Positions 12,688 through 13,382 of a DNA stretch of 13,382 bases are shown piece after piece. Within the stretch, counting starts at the first letter, position 1. Each line of letters opens with the position of its first letter. The DNA comes from Limisphaerales bacterium (GTDB lineage Bacteria; Verrucomicrobiota; Verrucomicrobiia; Limisphaerales; UBA11358), in NCBI GenBank assembly GCA_003133815.1, contig PKZR01000300.1, positions 1,273 through 14,654 of the forward strand, read 5' to 3'. A program made the translations under genes and the position numbers. The notes below the pieces were generated by a model. The model did no database searches. It was not told the DNA's origin and saw only the letters and a program-made list of their open reading frames with translations.

Positions 12688-12825
12688 ATGAAAAACTTCA
12701 AAAAACGGCTTGTCCCGTCAGAATTTGAATTGCCTGCCGATTATACCGAGCGGAAGCTGCCCAAATATCACCCGCAACGGCAACGAATTCAAACAAGTAA
12801 GTTCCAAATCCTGAAACTCAACTGA
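12688..12825 (+). CDS. Small basic hypothetical protein, 45 aa
   Basis: The ATG at 12688 has a good AGAAGG site six bases before it. An in-frame ATG at 12643 lacks one. The product is MKNFKKRLVPSEFELPADYT followed by ERKLPKYHPQRQRIQTSKFQ and ILKLN. It is very basic, with no signal peptide or membrane segment. No family is recognised. The strong ribosome-binding site is the main support. It lies alone between glgP (divergent) and the GNAT gene (convergent). Confidence 0.45.
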   Translation: MKNFKKRLVPSEFELPADYTERKLPKYHPQRQRIQTSKFQILKLN

Positions 12826-12891
12826 AACTCAAAACGTCCCGCAGGAAGATGCACGGGCATTTTTCTATTTAGAAAAGAAAATTGTCGTCGA

Positions 12892-13275
12892 TCAAATTAT
12901 AATCGACATTTTCTCATTGAATACTTTCAATCCGTGCTTTGCGTAAAATTTCTTGGCCGCCACATTGAACGACCAAACATCCAATTCCAATCGTTCAACG
13001 CCCCTGCTCCGGGCAATGTCAATTGCGGCAGATAATAACTGGTCGCCATTACCTTTTCGCCTAAACTTCGGGTCTATCACTATGTGATGAATGTATAATA
13101 CATGGGATTCTTTACGCGCCCAATTTCCGTGATGGTTTTGGAATTGCGCATAAAGATATCCCACAGGCTCATTTTCCTCGGCCAGTAATACGACGCTGTT
13201 TGAATCGGCAAGAAAGTCGCGAAATGCATCCATGTCTTCCCGAGATTTCGCTGGCAGCCTGAATAATTGCGGCAA
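12892..13275 (-). CDS. GNAT-family N-acetyltransferase lacking its N-terminus (probable pseudogene)
   Basis: The acetyl-CoA site is intact: YIHHIVIDPKFRRKGNGDQL carries the R-x-x-G-x-G pyrophosphate loop at about residues 72-77, and LELDVWSFNVAAKKFYAKHG supplies the usual beta5/alpha4 segment. VLLAEENEPVGYLYAQF provides the central strands. GNAT proteins of this kind normally have about 150-160 residues and open with a strand-helix unit of some 30 residues. Here the frame begins almost directly at LPQLFRLP, which is normally internal, has only a TTG as possible start (13275), and is closed by TAA at 13287-13285. The upstream DNA is a REP-like repeat instead of coding sequence. I read it as a 5'-truncated gene, probably inactive. 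The substrate is unknown. Confidence 0.7.
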   Translation of the reverse strand: MPQLFRLPAKSREDMDAFRDFLADSNSVVLLAEENEPVGYLYAQFQNHHGNWARKESHVLYIHHIVIDPKFRRKGNGDQLLSAAIDIARSRGVERLELDVWSFNVAAKKFYAKHGLKVFNEKMSIII

Positions 13276-13303
13276 AGCAAGGGATTATGCATTTAACGTA
13301 AGT

Positions 13304-13382
13304 TACCCTCGCCCCGCCCAAGCGGGGAGAGGGACAGGGTGAGGGGTTCGTCATTTGCCAATAAAATTACAGCTCCTCACCC
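13304..13382. repeat. REP-like GC-rich hairpin element, with an inverted partner cut by the window edge
   Basis: CCCTCGCCCCG (13306-13316) and CGGGGAGAGGG (13323-13333) make an 11-bp stem with one mismatch around CCCAAG, followed by ACAGGGTGAGGGG. This is the familiar 'CCCTCACCC...CTCTCCCCGCTTGGGCGGGG' type of dispersed bacterial repeat. GGGTGAGG (13337-13344) recurs inverted as CCTCACCC (13375-13382) at the window end, so a second, oppositely oriented copy probably starts there. It lies upstream of the truncated GNAT gene. Confidence 0.6.

Noticed and set aside
12838..12870. Terminator after the 45-aa gene
   Set aside because: CCCG...CGGG followed by CATTTTTC is suggestive, but the stem is only four base pairs with mismatches.

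Overview
The window looks like a chromosomal stretch from a Verrucomicrobiota bacterium, most like the Pedosphaera/Limisphaerales side of the phylum. This is judged by gene content, not by a search. The pointers are a sigma-70/ECF factor with a long membrane-anchored C-terminal half, small orphan proteins, weak or absent Shine-Dalgarno sites on several genes, and PadR-linked 'permease prefix' membrane proteins. No tRNA, rRNA, CRISPR array, transposase or phage module was seen.

Layout, left to right. 1-249 is the 3' end of a (+) gene resembling the C-terminal part of GH63-type glucosidases. 250-1236 holds three short genes: 56 aa (-), 59 aa (-) with its own terminator, and a 50-aa single-pass membrane protein (+). 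1237-2832 (-) is a 531-aa protein joining an ECF-type sigma factor, a membrane segment, a coiled coil and a secretin-like C-terminal domain. 2833-3336 has no gene but carries a 12-bp direct repeat with 21-bp periodicity and a terminator hairpin. 3337-5087 (-) is a PadR regulator followed by two tandem paralogous membrane proteins. This cassette is flanked by ~80-bp direct repeats made of a terminator plus the tail of the membrane-protein gene, so a third copy has left only its C-terminal end at 5178-5220. 5231-6955 (-) is a 574-aa orphan protein and 7124-7447 (-) a 107-aa orphan.

7448-8161 is repeat-rich: a 21-bp tandem array of about 13 units and two units of a dispersed hairpin-type repeat. 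8162-9337 (-) is a PLP-dependent class I aminotransferase, divergent from a 223-aa secreted orphan (+) at 9490-10161. 10211-12397 (-) is an alpha-glucan phosphorylase whose promoter has an 18-bp palindrome filling the -35/-10 spacer. 12688-12825 (+) is a 45-aa orphan. 12892-13275 (-) is a GNAT acetyltransferase lacking its N-terminus, and a REP-like hairpin repeat begins just upstream of the break.

No single pathway unites the window. The two carbohydrate genes (GH63-like fragment and glycogen phosphorylase) lie at opposite ends and are not an operon. The only clear transcription units are padR plus its two membrane proteins, and perhaps the 107-aa and 574-aa genes. The most unusual item is the sigma factor-secretin-like fusion. 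The PadR cassette with its flanking direct repeats and the 21-bp repeat array come next.
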